Part shown: one piece after another, positions 18,839 through 25,884 of the stretch
Position numbering within the stretch: the stretch's first letter is position 1
Layout: every line of letters begins with the position of its first letter
Source of the DNA: Phyllobacteriaceae bacterium
Lineage (GTDB): Bacteria > Pseudomonadota > Alphaproteobacteria > Rhizobiales > Rhizobiaceae
DNA: 64,000 nt
Reading direction: 5' to 3'
Assembly (NCBI GenBank): GCA_002708825.1
Contig: PAPF01000016.1
Span: 124,001-188,000, forward strand
Position numbers and translations under genes: made by a program
The notes under the pieces: model-generated
Databases searched by the model: none
The model's input: the letters and a program-made list of their open reading frames with translations, nothing else
What the model was told of the DNA's origin: nothing

Positions 18839-19399
18839 GTGAGTGATGCAGAAGAATTTGCCCGGCTTGCCGGACTGGTCGCGGAAAACCGGGACAAGGA
18901 TGCGTTCGCGCGCCTGTTCCGGCATTTCGCGCCGCGGATCAACGCCTACCTGCAGAAACTGGGGCTTGATGCCGCCCAGGCCGAAGAGATGGCCCAGGAT
19001 GTCATGGCCGTGCTCTGGCACAAGGCAGGCCTGTTCGACCCCTCCAAGTCATCGCTGTCGACCTGGCTTTTCCGGATCGCGCGCAACCGCCGCATCGACG
19101 CGATTCGCCGTGACCGGTCACACCTCATCGATCCCGACGACCCGCTCCTGCACCCGGAAGCCCCCGAACAGGCCAATGAGCAACTCGATGCCGCCGAACG
19201 CGACGGCCGCGTGCGCGCGGTCCTGACCGTGCTGCCGCCGGAACAGCGCAAGCTGATCCAGATGGCCTTTTTCCTCGGCATGACGCATACGCAGATCGCC
19301 GATGCCGAAGGCTTGCCGATGGGAACGGTGAAATCGCGGATCAGGCTGGCCTTCAACCGGCTGCGCAAGGCACTCGATGAGGAAGAGGCGTCCGGCTGA
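18839..19399 (+). CDS. ECF-type RNA polymerase sigma factor, without linked anti-sigma gene
   Basis: A 186-residue group IV sigma factor. Region 2 runs from about residue 22 to 95 (AFARLFRHFAPRINAYLQK ... SLSTWLFRIARNRRIDAIRRDR, the -10-binding part) and region 4 from about 125 to 180, with the helix-turn-helix THTQIADAEGLPMGTVKSRIRLAFNRLRKAL. The start is taken as GTG at 18839; no ATG fits, and longer in-frame starts lack sense. Similar proteins (RpoE/SigK type) are usually followed by a ChrR-like anti-sigma gene, but here the next gene is an opposite-strand DUF1232 protein, so control must lie elsewhere. Confidence 0.85.
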   Translation: MSDAEEFARLAGLVAENRDKDAFARLFRHFAPRINAYLQKLGLDAAQAEEMAQDVMAVLWHKAGLFDPSKSSLSTWLFRIARNRRIDAIRRDRSHLIDPDDPLLHPEAPEQANEQLDAAERDGRVRAVLTVLPPEQRKLIQMAFFLGMTHTQIADAEGLPMGTVKSRIRLAFNRLRKALDEEEASG

Positions 19400-19414
19400 G
19401 CGCCACGCCGGCGA

Positions 19415-19843
19415 TCAGGCGTCGATCTCGATTCCGGCCTTGCCGCTTCCTTGCCTCACTTCATCTTCGATGTCGGGATGCTCCCGCAATGCCCGCTTCG
19501 CGGCTTCGCGATGGGCCGGCGTGATATGCGAGCGAACCATGGCAAAGGCCGCGGTCAGAACCGCCACATCATCGGAAAACCCGATCAGGGCGAGCAGGTC
19601 CGGCACGGTGTCGAGCGGAAAGACGAAATAGGCCAGCGCGCCAAGCAGGATGCCGCGCACCTTCATCGGCGTCTTCGGATCCATGGCGCAGAAATAGGCG
19701 GCAACGACCTCGTCCATGAAGGGAATCTGGCGCGCCGCGCGCCGTGCAGTGGACCAGAAACGGGCGCGCACGCGCTCGGCCCGGCGGTTCTGCTGGTCTT
19801 CGCTGCCGGGCTCCAGGATCTCGCCGATCTTTGCTTCGTCCAT
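19415..19843 (-). CDS. YkvA family protein (DUF1232)
   Basis: A 142-residue protein with the DUF1232 motif AYFVFPLDTVPDLLALIGFSDDVAVL at about residues 70-95, a hydrophobic hairpin usually preceded by a basic amphipathic region, as here (RVRARFWSTARRAARQIPF). Its function is unknown; the family is membrane-associated. The ATG at 19843 is preferred to a GTG 9 bases upstream, with GGGAG about 10 bases before. It converges on the sigma-factor gene with a gap of 15 bases. Confidence 0.82.
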   Translation of the reverse strand: MDEAKIGEILEPGSEDQQNRRAERVRARFWSTARRAARQIPFMDEVVAAYFCAMDPKTPMKVRGILLGALAYFVFPLDTVPDLLALIGFSDDVAVLTAAFAMVRSHITPAHREAAKRALREHPDIEDEVRQGSGKAGIEIDA

Positions 19844-19925
19844 CGGTCTCACTCCCGTGACTGACAGACCTTCATGTGGGGACCGTGGCCATGCAGCGCA
19901 ACCCGCGGCCCGCCGGACGGGTACG

Positions 19926-20213
19926 TCAGAACGCGTTCATCCGGGTTGCCAGCATGATGTCGAGTTCGGTGATTCCGCCGGAATCATGCGTGGTCAGCCG
20001 CACCGAGACGCGGTTGTAGACATTCGTCCATTCCGGATGGTGATCGAGTTTCTCGGCTTCCAGTGCCGCACGCGCCATGAAACCGAACGCGGCGGAGAAA
20101 TCGTCGAAACGGAAAGTCCTCGATATCGCCTTGCCGTCGTCCTCGCGGTGCCAGCCCTCCAGGTCGATCAGGGCCAGGTCGATCTCGCTGTCCGCGAGAA
20201 GCGGTCTTGCCAT
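19926..20213 (-). CDS. phhB: 4a-hydroxytetrahydrobiopterin dehydratase
   Basis: A 95-residue pterin carbinolamine dehydratase, which recycles the cofactor of phenylalanine hydroxylase and similar enzymes. The conserved active-site segment [25 protein letters not shown] is present near residues 58-82. GAGGAGG lies 9 bases before the ATG at 20213, deciding the start. No phenylalanine hydroxylase gene is in the window, so its partner is not visible. It lies between the DUF1232 and thpR genes on the same strand and may be co-transcribed with thpR. Confidence 0.92.
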   Translation of the reverse strand: MARPLLADSEIDLALIDLEGWHREDDGKAISRTFRFDDFSAAFGFMARAALEAEKLDHHPEWTNVYNRVSVRLTTHDSGGITELDIMLATRMNAF

Positions 20214-20319
20214 GGCGCTCACCTCCTCATTCGTCACGTGTATTTCTTGCCGCAATCCCGGCTCGGTCCGCCCCAGCCACAGCATGACCTGTGATGCCTG
20301 CGGACTGGAACGGCCGGCT

Positions 20320-20919
20320 TCAGCGGCCCGTCCAGGCGGCCATGCTCATCGACAGGTTGGAATGGCGCAGCGGATGCGTGGCCGCACCGGACAGCGGCCA
20401 GGCCTCCTCGACGACATAGGGCCCGCCACCCACCGAATCGCGGGACGACATCAGCACGAAACGGCTGGCCTTGAAGGGCGTGGCTGCGAAATTGCCCCGC
20501 GCCGACAGCCATGCGGCCACGTCGCCGGGCTTGGCGTTCTTCAGCCGGGCGACCGTGACATGGGGCACGAACTTGCGCGCATCCGGCGGCAGGCCGAGGC
20601 GCTGGCAGCGCCGCTCGATCTCCGCCTGCAGGGCCGACAGATCCGGTGACGCGGCGACATTCACGTGAATGGAATGGGGTTTCTTCGAACCGAAGGCGCC
20701 CACGCCGGCCAGTTGAAGCTGGAAGGCCGGCCGGTGGATGCGGTCGAGTTCGTTGACGATCATGTCGGCGACATGGTGCTCGACATCGCCGAAGAACCGC
20801 AGCGTGATGTGGTAGTTTTCCACGTCGATCCAGCGGGCGCCCGGCAATCCCCCGCGCAGGAGCGACACGGACATGGCCGCATCGCGCGGTATTTCGAGGG
20901 CGGTGAAAAGTCGCGGCAT
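20320..20919 (-). CDS. thpR: RNA 2',3'-cyclic phosphodiesterase (ThpR/LigT)
   Basis: A 199-residue member of the 2H phosphoesterase superfamily. The two catalytic motifs are HITL at 37-40 and HVTV at 120-123, in the expected spacing. These enzymes hydrolyse 2',3'-cyclic phosphates at RNA ends and can ligate tRNA halves in vitro. GGGGAGGGAG precedes the ATG at 20919. The 239-base region before it contains a palindrome (see 21002) and an AT-rich stretch that probably holds the promoter. Confidence 0.93.
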   Translation of the reverse strand: MPRLFTALEIPRDAAMSVSLLRGGLPGARWIDVENYHITLRFFGDVEHHVADMIVNELDRIHRPAFQLQLAGVGAFGSKKPHSIHVNVAASPDLSALQAEIERRCQRLGLPPDARKFVPHVTVARLKNAKPGDVAAWLSARGNFAATPFKASRFVLMSSRDSVGGGPYVVEEAWPLSGAATHPLRHSNLSMSMAAWTGR

Positions 20920-21001
20920 GGCTCCCTCCCCGAATCGGTCGTCTGTGTCCAGCGAATCATCGAAAGGCGCCGAGGGCAAGGCGTTTGTTCCGCATCGCTG
21001 A

Positions 21002-21016
21002 TTTTGCAGTGCAAAA
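21002..21016. promoter_or_regulatory. Palindrome TTTTGCAGTGCAAAA upstream of thpR
   Basis: Seven-base arms TTTTGCA and TGCAAAA around a single G form a perfect dyad 83 bases upstream of thpR. It lies next to AT-rich sequence (21017-21050) that probably includes the thpR promoter. Its shape suits an operator for a dimeric repressor, but no regulator gene is adjacent, so the binding protein is unknown. Confidence 0.35.
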
Positions 21017-21158
21017 ATCGTTATGCTGCACCGCAATATGGATATATGCTCCCTCTGCCCGGCTGATTCCATCGCAGATGCATGAAGGGCCGGAGCGCCA
21101 TGACGGTAAACCCGGCGCAAGGAGACGGCAGTGACGGGCAATCACCACCATCCAACGG

Positions 21159-22574
21159 CTACCGCGGTGACAATGCCGCAAGCGCCTTGCCCGCATCGGG
21201 GCGGCCTGCCCCGAAAACCGCATCCGGCCCGGGCGCGCCCAGATCGCTGGCCGTGTCCCTGAGGATAGAGCGCAGATGCGTGGCGGAAAGACCCGGCCGC
21301 GCCTGTAGCAGCAGTGCGGCAAGGCCTGTCACATGCGCGGTGGCAAGCGACGTTCCGGAAACGACGCCGAAGCCTCTTCCCGGTGCCAGCGCCAGGATAT
21401 CGACGCCCGGTGCGGCAAGTTCGAGATGGTCCCCGCGATTGGCGCGCTCATAGACACGGTCGGCCTCGTCGATGGCGGTCACGGCGATGGCGGATTCATA
21501 GGCAGCGGGAAAGAGCGGCCCGGCGTCCGGTCCGTCGTTTCCGGCAGCCGCCAGCACCACCATGCCGCGTCTTTCAGCACCCTTGAGAGCGCTTTCGAGC
21601 AGCGGATCGCGCGGACCGGCAAAGGAAAGGTTGAGAACCGACGCGTCGCGCGCCTCTGCCTCGTCGAGCCCCCGGCCAATCGTCCAGCTGTCGGAGACAG
21701 GGCGCCCTTCGCGGTCCTTGCCAAACACGCCGATGGCAAGGATGTCGGACGCCGGCGCGACCCCCGCCAGCGTTCCGCGCGCAGCCAGGACCCCGGCGAT
21801 TGACGTGCCGTGGGCATCGGCCTCACCCGTACCGGTCAGGTCGACGACGTTCAGTGCCGCCCCGGCCAGTTCCGGATGGTCGCGGTCGACCAGGGAATCG
21901 AGAACGGCGATGCGGACCCCCCGGCCGTCGTGATCGCGGCGCACCGGTTCGAGAGCGAGGCGCGCCAGCGCATATTGCGGCGCGGCAGCCCGGGCCTGGG
22001 CCTGCTGCAGGCGATAAAGGTAGTTTGGCTGGGCATAAACCACGACGGGGTCGGCTTCCAGCGCGGCGATCACCGCGCGGACCGTTTGACCGGACACGAT
22101 GGTGTAGCGATGCGCCGTGATGCCGGCGAGGCGGAATGTGCGTGCAGCCTCGTGGCGCAGGTTAAGCCGCGCCACCAGCGCATTCATCCGGGCCTGCGGC
22201 GCGTTCAGCTGGTAGCGCACGATCACCTGGTCGGGCGCGAAACGGGTCTCTCCGTCAGGTGGCGCGCCGCCAGGTGCGCTTTCGCGGGGAACGAAGACAG
22301 GCCGTGGCGCACGGCGCACCCGCTGCGGGGCAGGGCTTTTGCGCGCGGGCCGGACGGCAGGCCTGTCGCGTGCCGGGCGGGCCGCTTCCTCGCGGCTCCC
22401 CCGCGACAGCAGACGGTCAAGAAATCCTGGTCCGCTCTGCCTGTCAGCTCGGGTCGGCGCCGGTTCGACGAAGCGCGGGCGCCCGCCCTCATTGGCCATT
22501 GAAGGAAGTGGCGCGGCGGCGGCAGCGAGAAACGCGACCAGAAACAGCGCCATCGAACGGTGACCACGCAGCAT
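21159..22574 (-). CDS. Secreted subtilase (S8 family serine peptidase)
   Basis: A 471-residue exported protease. A signal peptide of about 27 residues is followed by a Pro/Arg-rich linker (30-110), a prodomain-like region (about 114-183, DQVIVRYQLNAPQARM to VVVYAQPNYLYRL), and the catalytic domain. The triad is Asp226 (RIAVLDSLVDRDHPEL), His255 (DAHGTSIAG) and Ser409 (VVSGTSLATAHVTGLAALLL), with the oxyanion Asn346 in AAAGNDGPD. All catalytic residues are intact. The start at 22574 is favoured by AAGGGGG 6-8 bases upstream. It is the third gene of an operon after an ECF sigma factor and its anti-sigma factor, suggesting a link to cell-envelope signalling. Confidence 0.93.
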   Translation of the reverse strand: MLRGHRSMALFLVAFLAAAAAPLPSMANEGGRPRFVEPAPTRADRQSGPGFLDRLLSRGSREEAARPARDRPAVRPARKSPAPQRVRRAPRPVFVPRESAPGGAPPDGETRFAPDQVIVRYQLNAPQARMNALVARLNLRHEAARTFRLAGITAHRYTIVSGQTVRAVIAALEADPVVVYAQPNYLYRLQQAQARAAAPQYALARLALEPVRRDHDGRGVRIAVLDSLVDRDHPELAGAALNVVDLTGTGEADAHGTSIAGVLAARGTLAGVAPASDILAIGVFGKDREGRPVSDSWTIGRGLDEAEARDASVLNLSFAGPRDPLLESALKGAERRGMVVLAAAGNDGPDAGPLFPAAYESAIAVTAIDEADRVYERANRGDHLELAAPGVDILALAPGRGFGVVSGTSLATAHVTGLAALLLQARPGLSATHLRSILRDTASDLGAPGPDAVFGAGRPDAGKALAALSPR

Positions 22575-22647
22575 GGCACACCCCCTTTCCCTGTTTGAAG
22601 GCAGCTTAAACCATCCGGGGCAAAAAGTCGTGCAGCGCCGGCCTGGA

Positions 22648-23331
22648 TCAGCCCGACGGCAGGGCCAGGACCACGGCCGCGCCATCGGTTGTCAGGCGCT
22701 CGGCCAGTTCCGAAGCATCTCCGGCGGCGCTGCCGGGAAATGCCACACGGAACAACCCACCCGGCAGCGGCCCTTCGACAATCCGCGCGCCGCGCTCCTC
22801 CAGCCACGCGGCGGCGTCGTCCATGCTGAGGCCGGGAGCAAAGCGCAACAGGACCTGGAGCCCGTCCGCCGGAACCGTCTCGCCGGACGCCGTCCGGTAT
22901 TCCGGCCCCGCCCGGTCGCCCAGCAGCGCAAGGATCGCTCCGCCCTGCACGAGGATCACCAGGACGGCAGCGGTCGCGGCGAAAGCCATGCGCGGACTGT
23001 CGAACAGGCCGCCGAACAGCCGCGCGAAGATGCCTGGACCCTTGGCGTCCATCACGGCCTGCCGGGCCGCACGGCGTGAATCGCCGGCGACCCTGGCCGA
23101 AAGCGCCGCATCGAACCGCGCCTGCATGGAGGACGGAACCGCTTCGGCAGCAGCCAGTTCGCGGGTTGCCTCGCGATCCTCGAGGACCAGGGCATATTCG
23201 GCCGCCAGTCCGGAATCCGCCTTCAGCGCGGCTTCGACCCTCCGCGCCTCTGCCGGTTCGAGCGTTCCGGCTGCATGCCAGGGCAGGAGCAGCGACAGTT
23301 CCGCCCGTTCCTCGTCCGTGATCCTTGTCAT
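22648..23331 (-). CDS. Membrane anti-sigma factor with prodomain-like periplasmic region
   Basis: A 227-residue single-pass protein. The cytoplasmic part begins with ERAELSLLLPWHAAGTLEPAEARRVEAALKADS, which matches the anti-sigma domain of RsiW/RsgI-like factors, but the usual zinc-binding cysteines are absent. The membrane helix is about 115-138. The periplasmic tail (155-226, LQVLLRFAPGLSMDDAAAWLEERGARIVEGPLPGGLFRV ... AAVVLALP) has the layout of the subtilase prodomain encoded by the next gene. The ATG at 23331 overlaps the sigma stop by 4 bases and has GGGG 7 bases upstream; 23337 is an alternative. It probably holds the sigma factor inactive until a periplasmic signal. Confidence 0.72.
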   Translation of the reverse strand: MTRITDEERAELSLLLPWHAAGTLEPAEARRVEAALKADSGLAAEYALVLEDREATRELAAAEAVPSSMQARFDAALSARVAGDSRRAARQAVMDAKGPGIFARLFGGLFDSPRMAFAATAAVLVILVQGGAILALLGDRAGPEYRTASGETVPADGLQVLLRFAPGLSMDDAAAWLEERGARIVEGPLPGGLFRVAFPGSAAGDASELAERLTTDGAAVVLALPSG

Positions 23332-23903
23332 GGCCATCCCCGATCCAGTCCGGCCGCCTGCATCAGTGCCGACAGTTTCCTGCGGGCATTGAACATGCGC
23401 GTCTTGACCGTGTTTTCCGGCACCTGGAGGATTTCCGCAACGTCCCTGACGGAGGTCTCATGATAGTAGACGAGGTCGATGACGATGCGATGCTCCTCCG
23501 GCAGCGCGGCGATGCAGTTTCTCAGCGCTTCGGCCTTGGAGACCTTCTGCGCGGTGATCTCCGGCGTGTCCGCCCCGTCGGCGAGGCCACCCAGCGCCTC
23601 TTCCGGATCCACTGTCTTCTTGCGGGCGCGCCGCGCGTTGAGTGCCTTGTAGCGCGCGATGCCGAGCAGCCAGCTTGTCACCCGGGACCGGAACTCGAAG
23701 CGCCCGGCCAGCGACCAGACGTCCAGGAAGACATCGTTGGCGAGGTCTTCGGCCATGGCGGTATTGTCCTCGAAGCGGCGGATGAAATGGAAGACACGCC
23801 GGTGATGGCGGGCATAGAGGGTTTCCAGCGCCCGGCGTTCGCCTTTGGCGATCTGCCGGACCAGGTCTTCGTCGCCTGCTTCCATTACGGACGCGACGGC
23901 CAT
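23328..23903 (-). CDS. ECF-type RNA polymerase sigma factor (cognate of adjacent anti-sigma)
   Basis: A 191-residue group IV sigma factor. Region 2 spans about 20-95 (ALETLYARHHRRVFHFIRRF ... SRVTSWLLGIARYKALNARRARK) and region 4 about 125-178, with the helix-turn-helix SVRDVAEILQVPENTVKTRMFNARRKLSALM. The start at 23903 (MAVASVMEAG) is favoured by GGGGAGAGG just upstream over an ATG 24 bases earlier. The stop overlaps the anti-sigma start, so the two are translationally coupled. The upstream hairpin (23931-23960) and the candidate promoter at 24387 may control it. Confidence 0.9.
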   Translation of the reverse strand: MAVASVMEAGDEDLVRQIAKGERRALETLYARHHRRVFHFIRRFEDNTAMAEDLANDVFLDVWSLAGRFEFRSRVTSWLLGIARYKALNARRARKKTVDPEEALGGLADGADTPEITAQKVSKAEALRNCIAALPEEHRIVIDLVYYHETSVRDVAEILQVPENTVKTRMFNARRKLSALMQAAGLDRGWP

Positions 23904-23930
23904 GGCCCTCTCCCCTTCTTGCCGCAAACG

Positions 23931-23960
23931 GGACGGCGGCTCAAAGTGTAGCCGCCGTCC
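23931..23960 (-). terminator. Hairpin between the secreted CxxC protein and the sigma operon
   Basis: GGACGGCGGCT (23931-23941) and its complement (23950-23960) form a perfect 11-bp stem with an 8-nt loop. On the minus strand it is followed by CGTTTG, only a weak U-run. It ends the upstream gene, or attenuates read-through into the sigma operon. It also lies close before the sigma ribosome site. Confidence 0.5.
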
Positions 23961-23981
23961 GGGGCAAGGTCCATCGCCGGT

Positions 23982-24338
23982 TCAACGGCCGCCGATGACG
24001 ATGTGGAAGCCGGGTAGGATGCCGATCGACATGATTCCGTCCGTGTGGTTGATCGCATAGGGAACGGAACGGCCGCGCCGCACCTTGCGCACGGGCTTCG
24101 CCTTCTTGACCGGGCGCACCTTGGTGATCTTGCCGTCGCGGTCGCGGTGGATGATGCGGGTGTAGCCGCAATCGGCACATCTGCGGATGGTCCGGGTCGA
24201 ACCGTCGCGTTCGTGGACCGTGACGAAGGCTTCACGCGGGGTTCCGCCACCACCGCCACCCATGGCGGACGCGCCGGAAACGGCGGCCGTGGCTGAAATG
24301 ATGGCGGCGAAGGCGGTCAATGCTGTTTTCCTGAACAT
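23982..24338 (-). CDS. Secreted basic protein with Gly-rich start and a CxxC
   Basis: A 118-residue protein that I do not recognise. The N-terminus is a signal peptide (FRKTALTAFAAIISATAAVSGASA). The mature part opens with a run of glycines (MGGGGGG), then a CADC knuckle (CxxC) between short beta strands (AFVTVHERDGSTRTIRR, YTRIIHRDRDG), then a basic KKAKPVRKVRRGRS stretch and a hydrophobic end (GIMSIGILPGFHIVIGG). It lies immediately before the sigma-anti-sigma-protease operon on the same strand, so it may be in the same response. The start at 24338 is set by the signal peptide. Confidence 0.6.
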   Translation of the reverse strand: MFRKTALTAFAAIISATAAVSGASAMGGGGGGTPREAFVTVHERDGSTRTIRRCADCGYTRIIHRDRDGKITKVRPVKKAKPVRKVRRGRSVPYAINHTDGIMSIGILPGFHIVIGGR

Positions 24339-24386
24339 GGCTTGGTCCCTTTCTTCCTCGGGTGGCATGATTGCCACTGTCCTTGG

Positions 24387-24413
24387 GTGTCGCGGGACCC
24401 ACAAAAGGTTCAC
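24387..24413 (-). promoter_or_regulatory. Candidate ECF-type promoter before the secreted CxxC gene
   Basis: On the minus strand GTGAACC (24407-24413) is followed 14 bases later by CGACAC (24387-24392). The AACC core and the CGAC -10 are the general style of ECF-sigma promoters, and TGAACC also occurs at the head of the sigma gene itself (overlapping the upstream stop codon near 23982). Spacing differs from the EcfG consensus, so the match is weak and only suggestive of autoregulation. Confidence 0.2.
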
Positions 24414-24446
24414 GTGCAAGCGGAAAAAAGGCAAGAAAAAGTATAA

Positions 24447-25106
24447 CTAATTGGAACTGCTCTCTTTATTTCTTGGATGATCGGCCATCGCGGCTTCCAC
24501 GGCCGGCATGATGTTCCCGACCATCACCGCCACGCCTTGCGGGTTCGGATGCATCCCGTCTTCCAGCAGCAGGTCCTGCCGGGCAGCCACGCCGTCGAGG
24601 AAGAAGGGATGGAGGATGATGCCATGTTCCTTCGCCAGATCCGGGTAGATGGCGTTGAACTGCCCGGCGTAGGCGTCACCCATGTTGGGCGGCGCCAGCA
24701 TGCCGGCCAGCAGCACCGCGATGCCGCGCTCCTTCAGACGCGAGATCATGGCGTCGAGATTGCTTCGCGTCAGCGCCGGGTCGATGCCGCGCAGCGCGTC
24801 ATTGGCGCCCAGTTCCAGGATCACGAGATCCGCATCGTCGGGAACCGACCAGTCGAGGCGCGACAGCCCGCCACTCGTGGTGTCTCCGGAAACGCCGGCA
24901 TTGGCCACGGTGACATCGTGGCCGGCCTTCCTCAGCGCCGCCTCGAGCTGGCCTGTGAACCCTTCGCCCGGCCCAAGCTGGTAGCCGGCCATCAGGCTGT
25001 CGCCGAAGCCGATGATCCTGAACGGTTCGGCCTGGGCATGCCCGATGCCAGACAGCAGGACAGAACCGAGAAGCGCAACAATGCGTAACCAGCCTTTGAA
25101 CAGCAT
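24447..25106 (-). CDS. Arylesterase / TesA-like SGNH hydrolase
   Basis: A 219-residue exported SGNH-fold esterase. A signal peptide ends around residue 26 (GIGHAQA). The four family blocks are GFGDSLMAGY (Ser37), SGDTTSGG, LELGANDAL and the final DGMHPNPQG with the catalytic Asp and His. E. coli TesA, a periplasmic thioesterase/lysophospholipase, has the same arrangement and the same divergent neighbour (ybbA), so an equivalent role is likely. The start at 25106 gives the proper signal peptide. Confidence 0.93.
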   Translation of the reverse strand: MLFKGWLRIVALLGSVLLSGIGHAQAEPFRIIGFGDSLMAGYQLGPGEGFTGQLEAALRKAGHDVTVANAGVSGDTTSGGLSRLDWSVPDDADLVILELGANDALRGIDPALTRSNLDAMISRLKERGIAVLLAGMLAPPNMGDAYAGQFNAIYPDLAKEHGIILHPFFLDGVAARQDLLLEDGMHPNPQGVAVMVGNIMPAVEAAMADHPRNKESSSN

Positions 25107-25169
25107 GCGTTCAATCCCATATGACGAAGAACATTCGATGTCGCCCACGCAATATAGGACCGTTTCGCC

Positions 25170-25874
25170 GTGACCCAACCCGCCATCTCGCTTTCCGGTG
25201 TTTCGCTGACGCTCGGAAACGGCGCATCCCGCGTGCATGTCCTCAAGGGCATCGACCTTACCATCGGATCCGGCGAGACCGTCGGCATTGTCGGCCCGTC
25301 AGGTTCGGGCAAGTCCACGCTGCTGATGGTGATCGGCGGTCTGGAGCGTATCGACGCGGGCGCGGTCCAAATCGCCGGAACGTCCATCCACGACAAGAGC
25401 GAGGACGCGGTCGCCGAATTCAGGGGCCGCAACATCGGCATCGTTTTCCAGTCCTTCCATCTCATCCCCAACATGACGGCGCTGGAAAACGTGGCCGTTC
25501 CGCTGGAACTGGCCGGCCGGCGCGACGCCTTCGATGTGGCGCGCAAGGAACTGGCCGCGGTCGGTCTCGGCGAGCGCCTGACCCACTACCCGGGTGAACT
25601 GTCCGGCGGTGAACAGCAGCGCGTGGCCATTGCCCGCGCGCTCGCGCCCGAACCCGCCATCGTCATCGCCGACGAACCGACAGGCAATCTCGACGAGCGC
25701 ACCGGCGGCGCGGTGGCCGACCTCCTGTTCGAAACCGCACGCAAGCGCGGCATGACGCTGGCGCTGGTCACGCATGACCCATCCCTGGCCGCGCGCTGTT
25801 CGCGTCAGGTCGCCATGCATTCAGGCCGCATCGAAACGGCGACAGGCGAAGCCCTTCCGCGGCGCACGGCGTGA
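25170..25874 (+). CDS. ABC transporter ATP-binding protein, YbbA/LolD type
   Basis: A 234-residue ATPase. Walker A is GPSGSGKST at 42-50, the signature LSGGEQQRVAIARAL is near 146, and Walker B is IVIADEPTGNLDE near 165. LolD/YbbA-type ATPases drive permeases with FtsX-like domains, and the next gene is one. As in E. coli it is divergent from an arylesterase gene. The transported substrate is unknown; YbbAP has been linked to hydrophobic compound export. Confidence 0.92.
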   Translation: MTQPAISLSGVSLTLGNGASRVHVLKGIDLTIGSGETVGIVGPSGSGKSTLLMVIGGLERIDAGAVQIAGTSIHDKSEDAVAEFRGRNIGIVFQSFHLIPNMTALENVAVPLELAGRRDAFDVARKELAAVGLGERLTHYPGELSGGEQQRVAIARALAPEPAIVIADEPTGNLDERTGGAVADLLFETARKRGMTLALVTHDPSLAARCSRQVAMHSGRIETATGEALPRRTA

Positions 25875-25884
25875 GGCGCGCACC

